Below, one piece after another: positions 1-7,849 of a stretch of DNA of 64,000 nucleotides. Made by a program: the position numbers and the translations under genes. The notes under the pieces were generated by a model. The model made no database searches. It was not told the origin of the DNA and was given only the letters and a program-made list of their open reading frames with translations. Position 1 is the stretch's first letter. Each line of letters begins with the position of its first letter. The stretch is from Eubacteriales bacterium. Lineage in GTDB: Bacteria > Bacillota > Clostridia > Peptostreptococcales > Anaerovoracaceae. Location of the stretch: positions 1 through 64,000 of the forward strand of contig JAQUYC010000003.1 of assembly GCA_028692105.1 (NCBI GenBank). The letters run 5' to 3'.

Positions 1-11
1 AGGTATTTTAT

Positions 12-401
12 ATGTGCAAAGAACCTAAATTTTATATGTGTAAGCATTGCGGTAAGGTTGTAAGTCTGTTCCGCGACACGGGAGCTCCGACAATATGCTG
101 CGGCGAACAAATGGAAGAAATCAAGGCGAATACGACTGATGCTGCCCACGAAAAGCATGTTCCGGTTGTAGTCGTTGAGGGAGATAAGGTTTCTGTAAAG
201 GTTGGAAGCGCACCGCATCCAATGACGGAAGAGCACAGAATTGTTTGGATTTATCTTCAGACAGATAAGGGCGAGCAGCTCAACTGTGTTGACACACAGG
301 ATAAAGCAGAGACTTGTTTTAAAATCTGCGACGATGATAAAATCATTGCAGTGTTTGAATACTGTAATCTGCATGGGTTGTGGAAAGCTGAATACAAATA
401 A
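12..401 (+). CDS. dfx: Superoxide reductase (desulfoferrodoxin, 2Fe-SOR)
   Basis: This 129-residue protein reduces superoxide to peroxide in the cytoplasm of anaerobes, using electrons from rubredoxin-like donors. Two domains are visible. The N-terminal desulforedoxin module has a Cys4 iron site: C10 and C13 (CKHC) and C29-C30. The C-terminal SOR module has the iron ligands H49, H69, H75, C118 and H121 (CNLH), plus the E47-K48 pair of the canonical active site. Length and ligand spacing match the two-iron desulfoferrodoxin class. The start ATG has only the partial Shine-Dalgarno AGG visible at the window edge, so the upstream promoter is not seen. Two hairpins downstream could end its transcript. 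The assignment is secure. Confidence 0.95.
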   Translation: MCKEPKFYMCKHCGKVVSLFRDTGAPTICCGEQMEEIKANTTDAAHEKHVPVVVVEGDKVSVKVGSAPHPMTEEHRIVWIYLQTDKGEQLNCVDTQDKAETCFKICDDDKIIAVFEYCNLHGLWKAEYK

Positions 402-431
402 ATTAGAAGTTATTATATTTGCCAACAGTCG

Positions 432-456
432 AAAGCGATCGTTACGATCGCTTTTA
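432..456 (+). terminator. Short hairpin after superoxide reductase gene
   Basis: A perfect 10-bp stem (432-441 with 445-454) encloses a three-base loop and is followed by a short, weak T run. It lies about 30 bases after the dfx stop codon. It is probably a rho-independent terminator, but the U-tract is poor. Confidence 0.6.
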
Positions 457-788
457 TTAATATCTGAATTATTTATGTGCCTGCTGCAAAATTAACCCGG
501 AATCGGGGTTATGCGCTTGAAAAGGATCACGTGATGCTGGCAATCATGTGAAATCATCCATAGGACACATCAATAGCGCCGTTTAAAACGAACGGCGCTA
601 TTGATTTTTTATTATTGATTCCCTACTCCATTTTCCAACTTTCGATAGAATATTCACCTTGTCTTGACAAATAGCACTAATATCAAACTTTGTTGGGTAC
701 ACCATTTGGTTGGATATTATCCTCCTTTTCATTAACTTATTGCAAACATTTTACTGATAAAATATTTGCTATAATTTCATATGTCACA
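457..788. other. Gene-free region between dfx and ars operon
   Basis: Apart from the hairpin at 569-611, I see no convincing coding region here. A 65-codon open frame at 690-887 overlaps the ars promoter and the arsR start and looks fortuitous. The right end merges into the ars promoter. Confidence 0.6.
569..611 (+). terminator. Strong rho-independent terminator
   Basis: A 15-bp perfect stem (569-583 with 591-605) with a seven-base loop is followed by six Ts at 605-610. It insulates the ars operon from dfx. No gene lies between the preceding hairpin and this one, so it may act as a second-line terminator for dfx. Confidence 0.85.
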
Positions 789-817
789 TTGACACATTTC
801 AATTTGACGCATATAAT
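782..817 (+). promoter_or_regulatory. ars operon promoter with overlapping palindromic operator
   Basis: A full-consensus sigma-A promoter is present: TTGACA at 789-794, a 17-base spacer, and TATAAT at 812-817. An inverted repeat TGTCA-CAT-TGACA (782-794) covers the -35 box, and a second short palindrome TCAATTTGA (799-807) lies in the spacer. This fits steric repression by ArsR and release by arsenite. The operator role is inferred from position and symmetry. Confidence 0.8.
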
Positions 818-852
818 GATCGTATCGAAGTTTATAGATATGAGGTGTCGAT

Positions 853-1188
853 ATGGATTACTACATGGAAAACACGAAGGTGTTTAAAGCGCTGGGAGAT
901 CCCAAACGGGCAATGATCGTAGATATGCTCTCTTGCGGTGAACTATGTGCCTGCAACATTCTGGAGAAATTTGAAATGTCCCAATCAACGCTGTCTCATC
1001 ACATGAAAATTCTGTGTGAATGCGGGCTTGTTAAGGGGCGGAACGAAGGGAAATGGACGTACTACTCACTAAATGATGATACCATTGGTAAAACAAAACA
1101 GTTTTTCTGTGCGATTACATCCGATAAAGAAGATTGTATTTGCAGAGATAACACAAATTGTTGCAGGGGGTGCAATGAAAATGAGTAA
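853..1188 (+). CDS. arsR: ArsR-family arsenical-responsive repressor
   Basis: This 111-residue winged-helix repressor is the first gene of the arsenic operon and is expected to bind the overlapping promoter/operator until As(III) or Sb(III) binds. The motif GELCACNIL resembles the classical ELCVCDL metal-sensing helix, with two cysteines in a CxC arrangement. The recognition helix region reads SQSTLSHHMKIL. The last 20 residues hold five more cysteines, including a CxC and a CC pair, so the inducer site may involve the tail as in other ArsR subclasses. The start at 853 is supported by GAGGTG at 842-847. Its end overlaps the next gene by 14 bases, which implies translational coupling. Confidence 0.92.
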   Translation: MDYYMENTKVFKALGDPKRAMIVDMLSCGELCACNILEKFEMSQSTLSHHMKILCECGLVKGRNEGKWTYYSLNDDTIGKTKQFFCAITSDKEDCICRDNTNCCRGCNENE

Positions 1189-1726
1189 TTGTTGTTGCTC
1201 TTCTGAAAACTGCTGCCAGCCGCAGCCAAAAAAGCCGATCACCATTGATTTTTTGTTCCTGGACACGACGGTTTGCGGTAGATGTCAAGATACGGAAAAG
1301 TCATTAGATGAAGCGGTTTCCAGCGTAGCCGTTGTACTTAATGCGGCAGGATATGAAGTTAAGGTAAATAAAGTAAATATCGTAACAAGAGATTTGGCGA
1401 TACAGCATCGTTTTATCAGCTCACCTACCATCCGTGTGAATGGAAACGATATTGCCGTGGAACTGCGGGAATCAGTATGCGAGGACTGTGGGGAACTTTG
1501 CGGTGATACTGTGGATTGTCGCGTATGGGTATATAACGGCGTTGAGTATAATTCCCCTCCGAAGGAATTGATTGTAGACGCAATTCTACTAAAAGTGTAT
1601 GGTACAAATCAAGGCAGGCCAGAGGAGATCCCCTACCAGCTTCCTGAAAATCTGGAATTATATTTTTCTGCTAAGGCACGTCAGGACGAAAAAGAATGTC
1701 AGGAGGAGATCGGTAAAACGATATGA
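1175..1726 (+). CDS. DUF2703 cysteine-rich arsenic-operon protein
   Basis: About 183 residues, of the DUF2703 family that recurs in arsenic operons. Its biochemical role is not established. The N-terminus is packed with cysteine (CCCSSENCCQP), followed by a thioredoxin-like beginning with a CGRC pair and, later, a CEDCGELCGDTVDC cluster. This suggests a thiol-disulfide or metalloid-handling role. The ATG at 1175 sits just after AGGGGG (1165-1170). A second ATG at 1181 is also possible and would give better spacing. The gene overlaps arsR by 14 bases and acr3 by four, so it is embedded in the operon. The function stated here is inference from fold-like motifs and context. Confidence 0.75.
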   Translation: MKMSNCCCSSENCCQPQPKKPITIDFLFLDTTVCGRCQDTEKSLDEAVSSVAVVLNAAGYEVKVNKVNIVTRDLAIQHRFISSPTIRVNGNDIAVELRESVCEDCGELCGDTVDCRVWVYNGVEYNSPPKELIVDAILLKVYGTNQGRPEEIPYQLPENLELYFSAKARQDEKECQEEIGKTI

Positions 1727-2787
1727 GTAAAGAAAAAACACAGGGAATCGGTTTCTTTGAAAAATACTTGACGGTTTGGGTGTTGATGTGCATGGCGGCG
1801 GGTATCCTGATCGGGGAGTTCCTGCCGGGTATTCCAACGGTTTTGGAAAAACTTCAATATGCAGGACAGAACCTCCCCATCGCAGTTCTTATTTGGATTA
1901 TGATTTTTCCTATGATGATGAAGATTGATTTCCAGTCCATCAAGAATGTGAGGAAAAACCCTGCCGGTATTCTCATATCAACCGGTAGCAGCTGGCTAAT
2001 TAAGCCATTCCTGATGTTTGGGCTGGCGACCCTGTTTTTTAAGGTTATCTTCCAAGCCTTCATCCCGGCAGATTTGGCACAGGACTTCGTAACAGGTGCA
2101 GTATTGTTAGGCGTCGCACCCTGCACGGCGATGGTGTTCGTATGGAGTTATCTGACCAAAGGCGACCCGGCGCATACGCTTGTACAGGTTTCGGTCAATG
2201 ACCTCTTGATTCTTGTACTGTTTGTGCCGCTGGTACAATTCTTGTTGGGGGTAAATGACGTTACGATTCCTTGGGATACGCTCTTCTTTTCCGTCATATT
2301 GTTTGTTGTCGTTCCGCTGGCTGGCGGCGCACTCACGCGCTTTATGATGATATATAAAAAAGGTATAGGGTATTTTAATGAAAAGTTCCTCCCCAAGTTT
2401 AACGGCATCACTACCTTGGGGCTGCTGCTTACCCTAATTATCATTTTTTCTTTCCAAGGCGACATTATTTTAGAGCAGCCTCTATATGTTTTGTTGATTG
2501 CGGTTCCGTTGATTCTACAAAATGTGATTTCCGCCAATTTCACGTATATGCTGTGCAGATGGACGAAGCAGCCACACATTATAGCAGCTCCTGCTTCATT
2601 GATAGCTGCTTCAGACTTCTTTGAACTGGCGGTGGCAGTAGCGATTTCCCTTTTTGGTCCCGATTCACCGGTCGTGCTTGCCTGCACGGTTGGCGTATTG
2701 ACCGAAGTTCCGGTCATGCTTCTACTGGTACGTTTTATTAATAAAACCCGTCACTGGTTCCCTGAACCGGCGGATGATAACAAATAA
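1723..2787 (+). CDS. acr3: Arsenite efflux permease, ACR3 type
   Basis: A 354-residue membrane protein with about ten hydrophobic segments that exports arsenite from the cytoplasm. The segment LLGVAPCTAMVFVWSYLTKG carries the conserved cysteine of the ACR3 family, and VSVNDLLIL is also typical. The N-terminus (GFFEKYLTVWVLMCMAAGI) matches family members. Its start overlaps the previous stop codon (ATGA), so it is translationally coupled. With arsD and arsA downstream it may work either as a secondary carrier or as part of an ATP-driven pump. Confidence 0.93.
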   Translation: MSKEKTQGIGFFEKYLTVWVLMCMAAGILIGEFLPGIPTVLEKLQYAGQNLPIAVLIWIMIFPMMMKIDFQSIKNVRKNPAGILISTGSSWLIKPFLMFGLATLFFKVIFQAFIPADLAQDFVTGAVLLGVAPCTAMVFVWSYLTKGDPAHTLVQVSVNDLLILVLFVPLVQFLLGVNDVTIPWDTLFFSVILFVVVPLAGGALTRFMMIYKKGIGYFNEKFLPKFNGITTLGLLLTLIIIFSFQGDIILEQPLYVLLIAVPLILQNVISANFTYMLCRWTKQPHIIAAPASLIAASDFFELAVAVAISLFGPDSPVVLACTVGVLTEVPVMLLLVRFINKTRHWFPEPADDNK

Positions 2788-2810
2788 TTTTATTGAAGGA
2801 GTTGTTTACT

Positions 2811-3206
2811 ATGAAAAAAATGAAAATATATGAACCCGCTATGTGCTGCCCAACCGGACTTTGTGGTGTAGGTGTAGACCCTGAACTGCTGCGTATGTCC
2901 ACGGTACTGGAAACACTGAAAAAGCACGGTGCAATTGTTGAACGTTTCAACCTCAACAGTGCACCTGCGGAATTTATCAAAGACAATATCATTAATGTCT
3001 ATATCAACGAAAAAGGAACAGAGGGATTACCTGCCGTGATGGTTGATGATGAAATTGTCATCACAGGCAGATACCCCACCAATGAAGAATTCACGAAGTT
3101 TCTCAGCCTTCCTGAAGATGTGTTGGGAAAACGGAGCAGGCACAAGATAGTAAAGGCCGTTAAAAAGAAATCTGACGGCTGTGATTGCAAGGGAGGCTGC
3201 TGCTAA
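2811..3206 (+). CDS. arsD: ArsD arsenic metallochaperone
   Basis: A 131-residue thioredoxin-fold protein that hands As(III)/Sb(III) to the ArsA ATPase. The essential N-terminal cysteines appear as AMCCPTGLCG, and the C-terminal pairs as CDCKGGCC. The start at 2811 is chosen because GGAG lies at 2798-2801. An upstream TTG in frame (2793) would place this ribosome site inside the gene. arsA follows one base after the stop, the usual arsDA order. The assignment is clear from the cysteine pattern. Confidence 0.93.
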   Translation: MKKMKIYEPAMCCPTGLCGVGVDPELLRMSTVLETLKKHGAIVERFNLNSAPAEFIKDNIINVYINEKGTEGLPAVMVDDEIVITGRYPTNEEFTKFLSLPEDVLGKRSRHKIVKAVKKKSDGCDCKGGCC

Positions 3207-3207
3207 A

Positions 3208-4944
3208 ATGAACTTATTTGATCCACGAAACATCAAATTGACGAAATATATATTTTACACCGGGAAGGGTGGCGTTGGCAAAACCAGCGTCGCCTGTGCC
3301 ACCGCCGTATCCCTTGCGGACAATGGAAAAAAGGTGTTGCTCATTAGCACCGACCCTGCTTCCAATTTGCAGGATGTTTTTTCAATGGAATTAACCAACA
3401 AGGGGACCCCCATCCCCGATGTGCCGAATTTAGTAGTTGCTAACCTTGACCCTATACAAGCAGCAGCTGAGTACCGGGAAAGCGTGATTTCACCTTATCG
3501 CGATAAACTGCCTGCATCGATCATCACGAACATGGAGGAGCAGCTTTCTGGCTCCTGCACCGTAGAAATTGCAGCATTCAATGAGTTTTCTAATTTCATA
3601 ACAGACGGTAAGGTTCAACAGGAATACGACTATATTATTTTTGACACCGCGCCTACTGGACACACCCTGCGGATGCTTCAGCTTCCGTCGGCGTGGAGCA
3701 ATTTCATCAGCGAAAGTACCCATGGCGCATCTTGCCTCGGCCAACTTTCTGGCTTGGAGAGTAAGAAAGCCATTTACAAACAAGCCGTGGAAACATTAGC
3801 AGATGGCAGCCTAACAACGCTAATCCTCGTCACCCGCCCGGAAACCGCGCCATTTAAAGAAGCGGAACGGGCTTCCAATGAACTATCTGCGCTAAGTGTC
3901 AACAATCAAATACTGGTTATCAATGGAATATTGATGGAACATACGGATGCTTTATCTTTTAGCCTGTACGAAAAACAACAGGCTGCCATTTCCGAAATGC
4001 CTGAGAGTTTAAAGGTGTTCTCAATCCATATGGTACCTCTGCGGGCATACAACGTTACCGGTTTGGAAAACGTACGCGCTCTACTGAATACCGACCGAGT
4101 ACCTGCCCATGCTCAAACGCTGAACGCTACCGAGATTCCTACGCTGAACGATGTGATAGACGAATTGTCGGAAGATGGTAAGCGTGTCATATTTACGATG
4201 GGTAAAGGAGGGGTAGGCAAGACCACCGTTGCGGCTGCTGTTGCGCTTGGCCTTGCGAAGCGTGGAAAGAAAGTCCACCTTACCACCACCGACCCCGCCG
4301 CACACCTGAAATTTGTGCTGGATGAAATTTGCGGCATATCCATGAGCCATATCGACGAAGCAAAGGAACTAAAAAAGTATCAATCCGAGGTAATCTCTAA
4401 AGCCCGTGCGTCTGGTATGAGCGATGAGGATATTGCATATGTTAAGGAAGATCTGCGTTCCCCCTGTACACAGGAGATTGCCGTATTCCGCGCCTTCGTT
4501 GAGATTGTGGAAAAGGCTGACGACCAGATTGTGGTTATCGACACCGCACCCACAGGCCACACTCTGCTCCTGTTGGAATCCACGCAGAGCTATAATCACG
4601 AAATACAGCGCACCAAAGGTGAAATTCCCGAATCGGTGGCGCGGCTGTTGCCCCGGTTGAAATCCGAGGAAACCGAGGTCATTATAGTGACCCTACCGGA
4701 AGCAACTCCCGTTTATGAAGCACTGCGTCTGGAGAATGATTTAAAGCGGGCGGGCATCGCCTCCAAATGGTGGGTGGTAAATCAATCCCTTTACGGTGCA
4801 AACACCACCAATCCCATGCTGGCGGCAAAGGCTGCCGGTGAAGTAGAATGGCTCAACCGCATCGATGAACACGCGAATGGAAAATTCGCACTGATTTCCT
4901 GGAGTGCCGAGGAAATTAAGGGTGAACGTCTGCTGGAGCTGTAA
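3208..4944 (+). CDS. arsA: ArsA arsenite-stimulated ATPase
   Basis: A 578-residue tandem ATPase that energises arsenite export. Two homologous halves are visible, each with a P-loop GKGGVGKT (about residues 19-26 and 332-339) and each with the DTAPTGHTL signature (about residues 146 and 447). Cysteines in GSCTVEIAAF and SPCTQEIAVF are positioned like the metalloid-binding cysteines of characterised ArsA proteins. The ATG at 3208 is preceded by GGGAGG at 3190-3195. Together with ArsD and Acr3 it makes a complete ATP-assisted detoxification system. Confidence 0.94.
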   Translation: MNLFDPRNIKLTKYIFYTGKGGVGKTSVACATAVSLADNGKKVLLISTDPASNLQDVFSMELTNKGTPIPDVPNLVVANLDPIQAAAEYRESVISPYRDKLPASIITNMEEQLSGSCTVEIAAFNEFSNFITDGKVQQEYDYIIFDTAPTGHTLRMLQLPSAWSNFISESTHGASCLGQLSGLESKKAIYKQAVETLADGSLTTLILVTRPETAPFKEAERASNELSALSVNNQILVINGILMEHTDALSFSLYEKQQAAISEMPESLKVFSIHMVPLRAYNVTGLENVRALLNTDRVPAHAQTLNATEIPTLNDVIDELSEDGKRVIFTMGKGGVGKTTVAAAVALGLAKRGKKVHLTTTDPAAHLKFVLDEICGISMSHIDEAKELKKYQSEVISKARASGMSDEDIAYVKEDLRSPCTQEIAVFRAFVEIVEKADDQIVVIDTAPTGHTLLLLESTQSYNHEIQRTKGEIPESVARLLPRLKSEETEVIIVTLPEATPVYEALRLENDLKRAGIASKWWVVNQSLYGANTTNPMLAAKAAGEVEWLNRIDEHANGKFALISWSAEEIKGERLLEL

Positions 4945-4954
4945 GGAGGACAAG

Positions 4955-5350
4955 ATGATAAAAGTCGCATTTATTTGTGTTCATAATTCCTGTCGCAGCC
5001 AAATTGCGGAGGCGTTGGGGCGGCATCTTGCCGGTGATGCTTTTGAAAGCTATTCGGCAGGAACGGAAACCAAGCCGCAGATTAATCAGGATGCCGTACG
5101 ATTAATGAAACAGCTTTATGGCATTGACATGGAAGCTACGCAGCATAGCAAACTCTTGTCCGACATTCCGCCTGTGGATGTTGTGGTCACGATGGGATGT
5201 AATGTAGAGTGCCCATATCTTCCTTGTAAGCACCGTGAAGATTGGGGACTGGATGACCCGACAGGGAAACGCGATGCGAAATTTATTAAGGTTATAAAGC
5301 AGATTGAGAATAATATTCTGACTCTTAAAGAAAGACTTAAGGTTATGTAG
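4955..5350 (+). CDS. arsC: Arsenate reductase, low-molecular-weight phosphatase fold
   Basis: A 131-residue cytoplasmic enzyme that reduces arsenate to arsenite so that Acr3 can export it. The phosphatase-like loop CVHNSCR gives the nucleophilic cysteine at residue 8. The redox pair lies in TMGCNVECPYLPC, followed by the family motif EDWGLDDPTG, so this is the thioredoxin-coupled class. The start at 4955 follows AAGGAGG at 4943-4949, right after the arsA stop. It is the last gene of the operon. Confidence 0.94.
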   Translation: MIKVAFICVHNSCRSQIAEALGRHLAGDAFESYSAGTETKPQINQDAVRLMKQLYGIDMEATQHSKLLSDIPPVDVVVTMGCNVECPYLPCKHREDWGLDDPTGKRDAKFIKVIKQIENNILTLKERLKVM

Positions 5351-5427
5351 ATTGAGGGCGTAGCAACTACAAAATAGCAAAGAATAAGGCTATGCACCCA
5401 CGATTTATCTCCTGACACAAAATATAC

Positions 5428-5497
5428 TGCCACCTTTATGGTGGCATATTCCGATGCCAAATCATGCTAAAGGTCTATCTCTGAGTAGAGATAGACC
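5428..5497. terminator. Two hairpins between arsC and the minus-strand gene
   Basis: A 7-bp stem (5428-5434 with 5440-5446) is followed by an 11-bp perfect stem with a four-base loop (5472-5482 with 5487-5497). They sit between convergent genes, so they probably end transcription from one or both sides. Neither has a strong T run, so this is a moderate call. Confidence 0.5.
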
Positions 5498-5572
5498 AAA
5501 ATATTAATTTAATAGGAATCTGGATTGAAAAAGTTGTAATTTTCCCTATGACATGTTGCTGATCGCTGTCTT

Positions 5573-6133
5573 CTATATGCGGAACTGGCGGATAATGCCA
5601 TAAGTCATTATATCAGCCATCCTTAACGCTTCTGCCTGAATGTCATCATATTCTTTTATGCTTTTTGCATATTGATCGGTCAAGATGAAAACTGCTTCAT
5701 CCTCTGTCATGCGCAGATGATCGAAAAATAAATCTCTCCACTCACGCTCGCTCCAGAAAGGATTAATGGAAGCGAGGAATCTGGATATATTTTCAGCATT
5801 AGCATACCATATCCTGCGTTGTTTATCCGCTTCAACAGTGTCACCCGCTTTCGCCGCGTTAACTAATTGGGATGCAATTAAAAGGTGGTCTGTAAAAAGA
5901 CGTTTAAATTGCATTGCTTTATGTTCACCATAAAATGGTTTTAGCGCTCTGGCGAAGTCATCAGGATTTTGCAAAAGCCTTTCTGTGACAAACTGAAGAT
6001 CAGGCGAATTAAATGCTGTACTTAGGATAAATTGACGTGTCCATAGAATATGCTCATTCCACAGGCGTCGAATTGTATTTGATAATAGTAATTGTCTGTG
6101 AGTCAATCCCTCATTAAATACTGTTTGGTTCAT
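5573..6133 (-). CDS. Helical duplicated-domain protein of unknown function
   Basis: A predicted 186-residue soluble protein. It appears to consist of two copies of a helical unit. The first runs from LWNEHILWTRQFILS to DHLLIASQLVNAAKAGD. The second runs from IWYANAENISRFL to MADIMTYGII. Both contain a Trp-rich start and a later DHL-type helix. I recognise this as a family common in Firmicutes without an established function; some database entries mislabel it as acetylglutamate kinase, which it does not resemble. The start at 6133 is chosen because AAGGGGG precedes it (plus-strand 6143-6149). An open frame extends further upstream but lacks a ribosome site. The gene stands alone. Confidence 0.7.
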   Translation of the reverse strand: MNQTVFNEGLTHRQLLLSNTIRRLWNEHILWTRQFILSTAFNSPDLQFVTERLLQNPDDFARALKPFYGEHKAMQFKRLFTDHLLIASQLVNAAKAGDTVEADKQRRIWYANAENISRFLASINPFWSEREWRDLFFDHLRMTEDEAVFILTDQYAKSIKEYDDIQAEALRMADIMTYGIIRQFRI

Positions 6134-6251
6134 AATAACCAACCCCCTTGAATATTGGATATAAGAAATTACGAGTTTATGCGTCGTATGCACCGATATC
6201 ATAATATGAAAAACAGATAGGAGTGTGTTTATTATGCAATATTGTTGCCGC

Positions 6252-6287
6252 AAAAAAACAAAGCGCCGTCCGAGGGACTGCGCTTTT
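6252..6287 (-). terminator. Terminator of the acyl-CoA dehydrogenase gene
   Basis: Read on the minus strand, an 11-bp stem with one mismatch (6276-6286 region with 6260-6271) and a three-base loop is followed by a run of seven Ts (plus-strand As 6252-6258). It lies just after the stop of the acyl-CoA dehydrogenase gene. Confidence 0.8.
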
Positions 6288-6301
6288 GTATTTTGTGGTT
6301 A

Positions 6302-7441
6302 TTACTTAAATATATCACCTGAGATTATTATCTTCATTATTTCCGAGGTACCTTCATAGATTTCTGTAATCTTAGCATCCCTCATCATTCTTTCAACAGG
6401 ATAATCTTTTATATATCCATAACCTCCGTGGAATTGAACTGCTTTAGTTGTTACATGCATAGCAGTTTCTGAACAGAATAACTTTGCCTGAGCTGCTTCT
6501 ATTGTGCTTGGCAGACCTTTCTGCCTTTTGTCTGCTGCTTTGTAAAGCAGTAATCTTGCGGCATCGATTCTCGTTCTCATGTCTGCCATTTCAAATGATA
6601 ATGCCTGAAATTTGTATAGTTCTTTTCCAAATTGTTTTCTTGTTTTCATATATTCCACTGTCTGATCGTATGCGCCCTGTGCAATTCCCAAGGCTTGAGC
6701 TGCAATACCAAGTCTTCCTACATCAAGAGATGACATAGCAACCTTAAAACCTTTTCCTAATTCTCCAAGAAGATTTTCTTTTGGTACGATACAGTCTTCA
6801 AACACCAGTTCCGCTGCAATTGAACCCCGGATGCCCATCTTATTCTCTATCTTGCCAATGGAGAAACCTTTCATACCTTTTTCAAGAATGAATGCACTTA
6901 TTCCTTTTGTCCCTTTTGATTTATCTGTCATAGCCATTACAACATAAACTTCAGCGATTCCGCCGCCGGAAATAAATATTTTGGTTCCGTTTATGCGCCA
7001 GTGATCTCCCATGTCAACTGCTACGGTTTGAGTTCCGGCTGCATCAGAACCCGCATTTGGCTCAGTTAATCCGAAAGCCCCGATTTTTTTCCCTGTTAAA
7101 AGGTCCGGAAGATACTTTCTTCTCTGTTCTTCAGTTCCATAAGTTAGAATAGGCCAGCAACACAAAGCGCAATGCGTCTGAACGATAACTCCTGTAGATC
7201 CGCATACTCTGGACAATTCTTCGATAGCAATAATATATGATATATAATCCGCACCTATCCCGCCATATTCTTTGGGGAACGGCATGCCCATAAGACCTAA
7301 AGGCCCTGCTTTTTCAATTGTTTCATATGGAAACCTTCCCTCGGCATCAATTTCCTCTGCAATAGGCTGCACTTCTTTAATCGCAAAGTCTCTAACCATT
7401 CTTCTTACCAAATCTTGCTGTTCAGTTGAATTAAAATCCAT
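6302..7441 (-). CDS. Short-chain acyl-CoA dehydrogenase
   Basis: A 379-residue flavoenzyme of the butyryl-CoA dehydrogenase type that oxidises an acyl-CoA or reduces an enoyl-CoA using FAD. Visible family signatures are the FAD/substrate motif GAFGLTEPNAGSDA, the second signature QFHGGYGYIKDYPVERMMRD, and the catalytic glutamate in IYEGTSEI near the C-terminus. Length is standard. The start has a strong ribosome site GAGGAGG. There are no etfAB, thl, crt or hbd genes beside it, so it is not part of the usual butyrate operon; the substrate (butyryl, isovaleryl or other) cannot be told from context. Confidence 0.92.
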   Translation of the reverse strand: MDFNSTEQQDLVRRMVRDFAIKEVQPIAEEIDAEGRFPYETIEKAGPLGLMGMPFPKEYGGIGADYISYIIAIEELSRVCGSTGVIVQTHCALCCWPILTYGTEEQRRKYLPDLLTGKKIGAFGLTEPNAGSDAAGTQTVAVDMGDHWRINGTKIFISGGGIAEVYVVMAMTDKSKGTKGISAFILEKGMKGFSIGKIENKMGIRGSIAAELVFEDCIVPKENLLGELGKGFKVAMSSLDVGRLGIAAQALGIAQGAYDQTVEYMKTRKQFGKELYKFQALSFEMADMRTRIDAARLLLYKAADKRQKGLPSTIEAAQAKLFCSETAMHVTTKAVQFHGGYGYIKDYPVERMMRDAKITEIYEGTSEIMKIIISGDIFK

Positions 7442-7561
7442 TATGTTACCTCCTCAATTAATCAATAAAAATTAATGCCTTCTCTGACCGCAAAGTGGGA
7501 GCATAGGTAATGGGATGAATTGTCATGATGGGCAATAATCTAAAATAGTACATGATTAAAT

Positions 7562-7590
7562 ATTATACCTATTTAAAATAAATACCTCAA
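7562..7590 (-). promoter_or_regulatory. Promoter of the acyl-CoA dehydrogenase gene
   Basis: On the minus strand, TTGAGG (7590-7585), a 17-base spacer, and TATAAT (7567-7562) form a good sigma-A promoter about 120 bases upstream of the start codon. It implies an untranslated leader of roughly 110 bases, in which I see no recognisable riboswitch. Confidence 0.6.
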
Positions 7591-7849
7591 TACATATTCC
7601 AAAAATAGCCTCATCAGAAAAACCGGCTTCTCTCTGCATCTGAAAAACATTAAAAATAGCATGCAAAATAGAAAAGTCAATAAAATGGTTGAATGAAAAA
7701 GTTAATGCAACAAAACAAGTAAAATAAAGATTGGAAGGTCAATAATTTATGGAAAGAGGAAGAAATAATTGCTCACACTATAATAATATAGTAAACTAAT
7801 TTAATGAGCGGGCGGTATTCTGCGAAACTTCACCGCTGAGGAGGAGAAT
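7591..7849. other. Gene-free region upstream of panC
   Basis: AT-rich, with no credible coding region. A TATAAT-like box at 7779-7784 could be the -10 of a panC promoter, but no matching -35 box lies at the right distance. An imperfect hairpin (about 7807-7837) lies just before the panC ribosome site. Confidence 0.4.

Noticed and set aside
690..887. A 65-codon open frame upstream of arsR
   Set aside because: It contains the consensus ars promoter and overlaps the arsR start; there is no ribosome site or recognisable motif.
2148..2717. A 189-codon minus-strand open frame inside acr3
   Set aside because: It is antisense to a well-conserved transporter, has no ribosome site, and its composition mirrors codon bias of the sense gene.
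6170..6215. Sigma-E-like promoter for the minus-strand helical protein
   Set aside because: TCATATT and CATACGAC boxes are visible but the spacer is 12 bases, too short for sigma-E.
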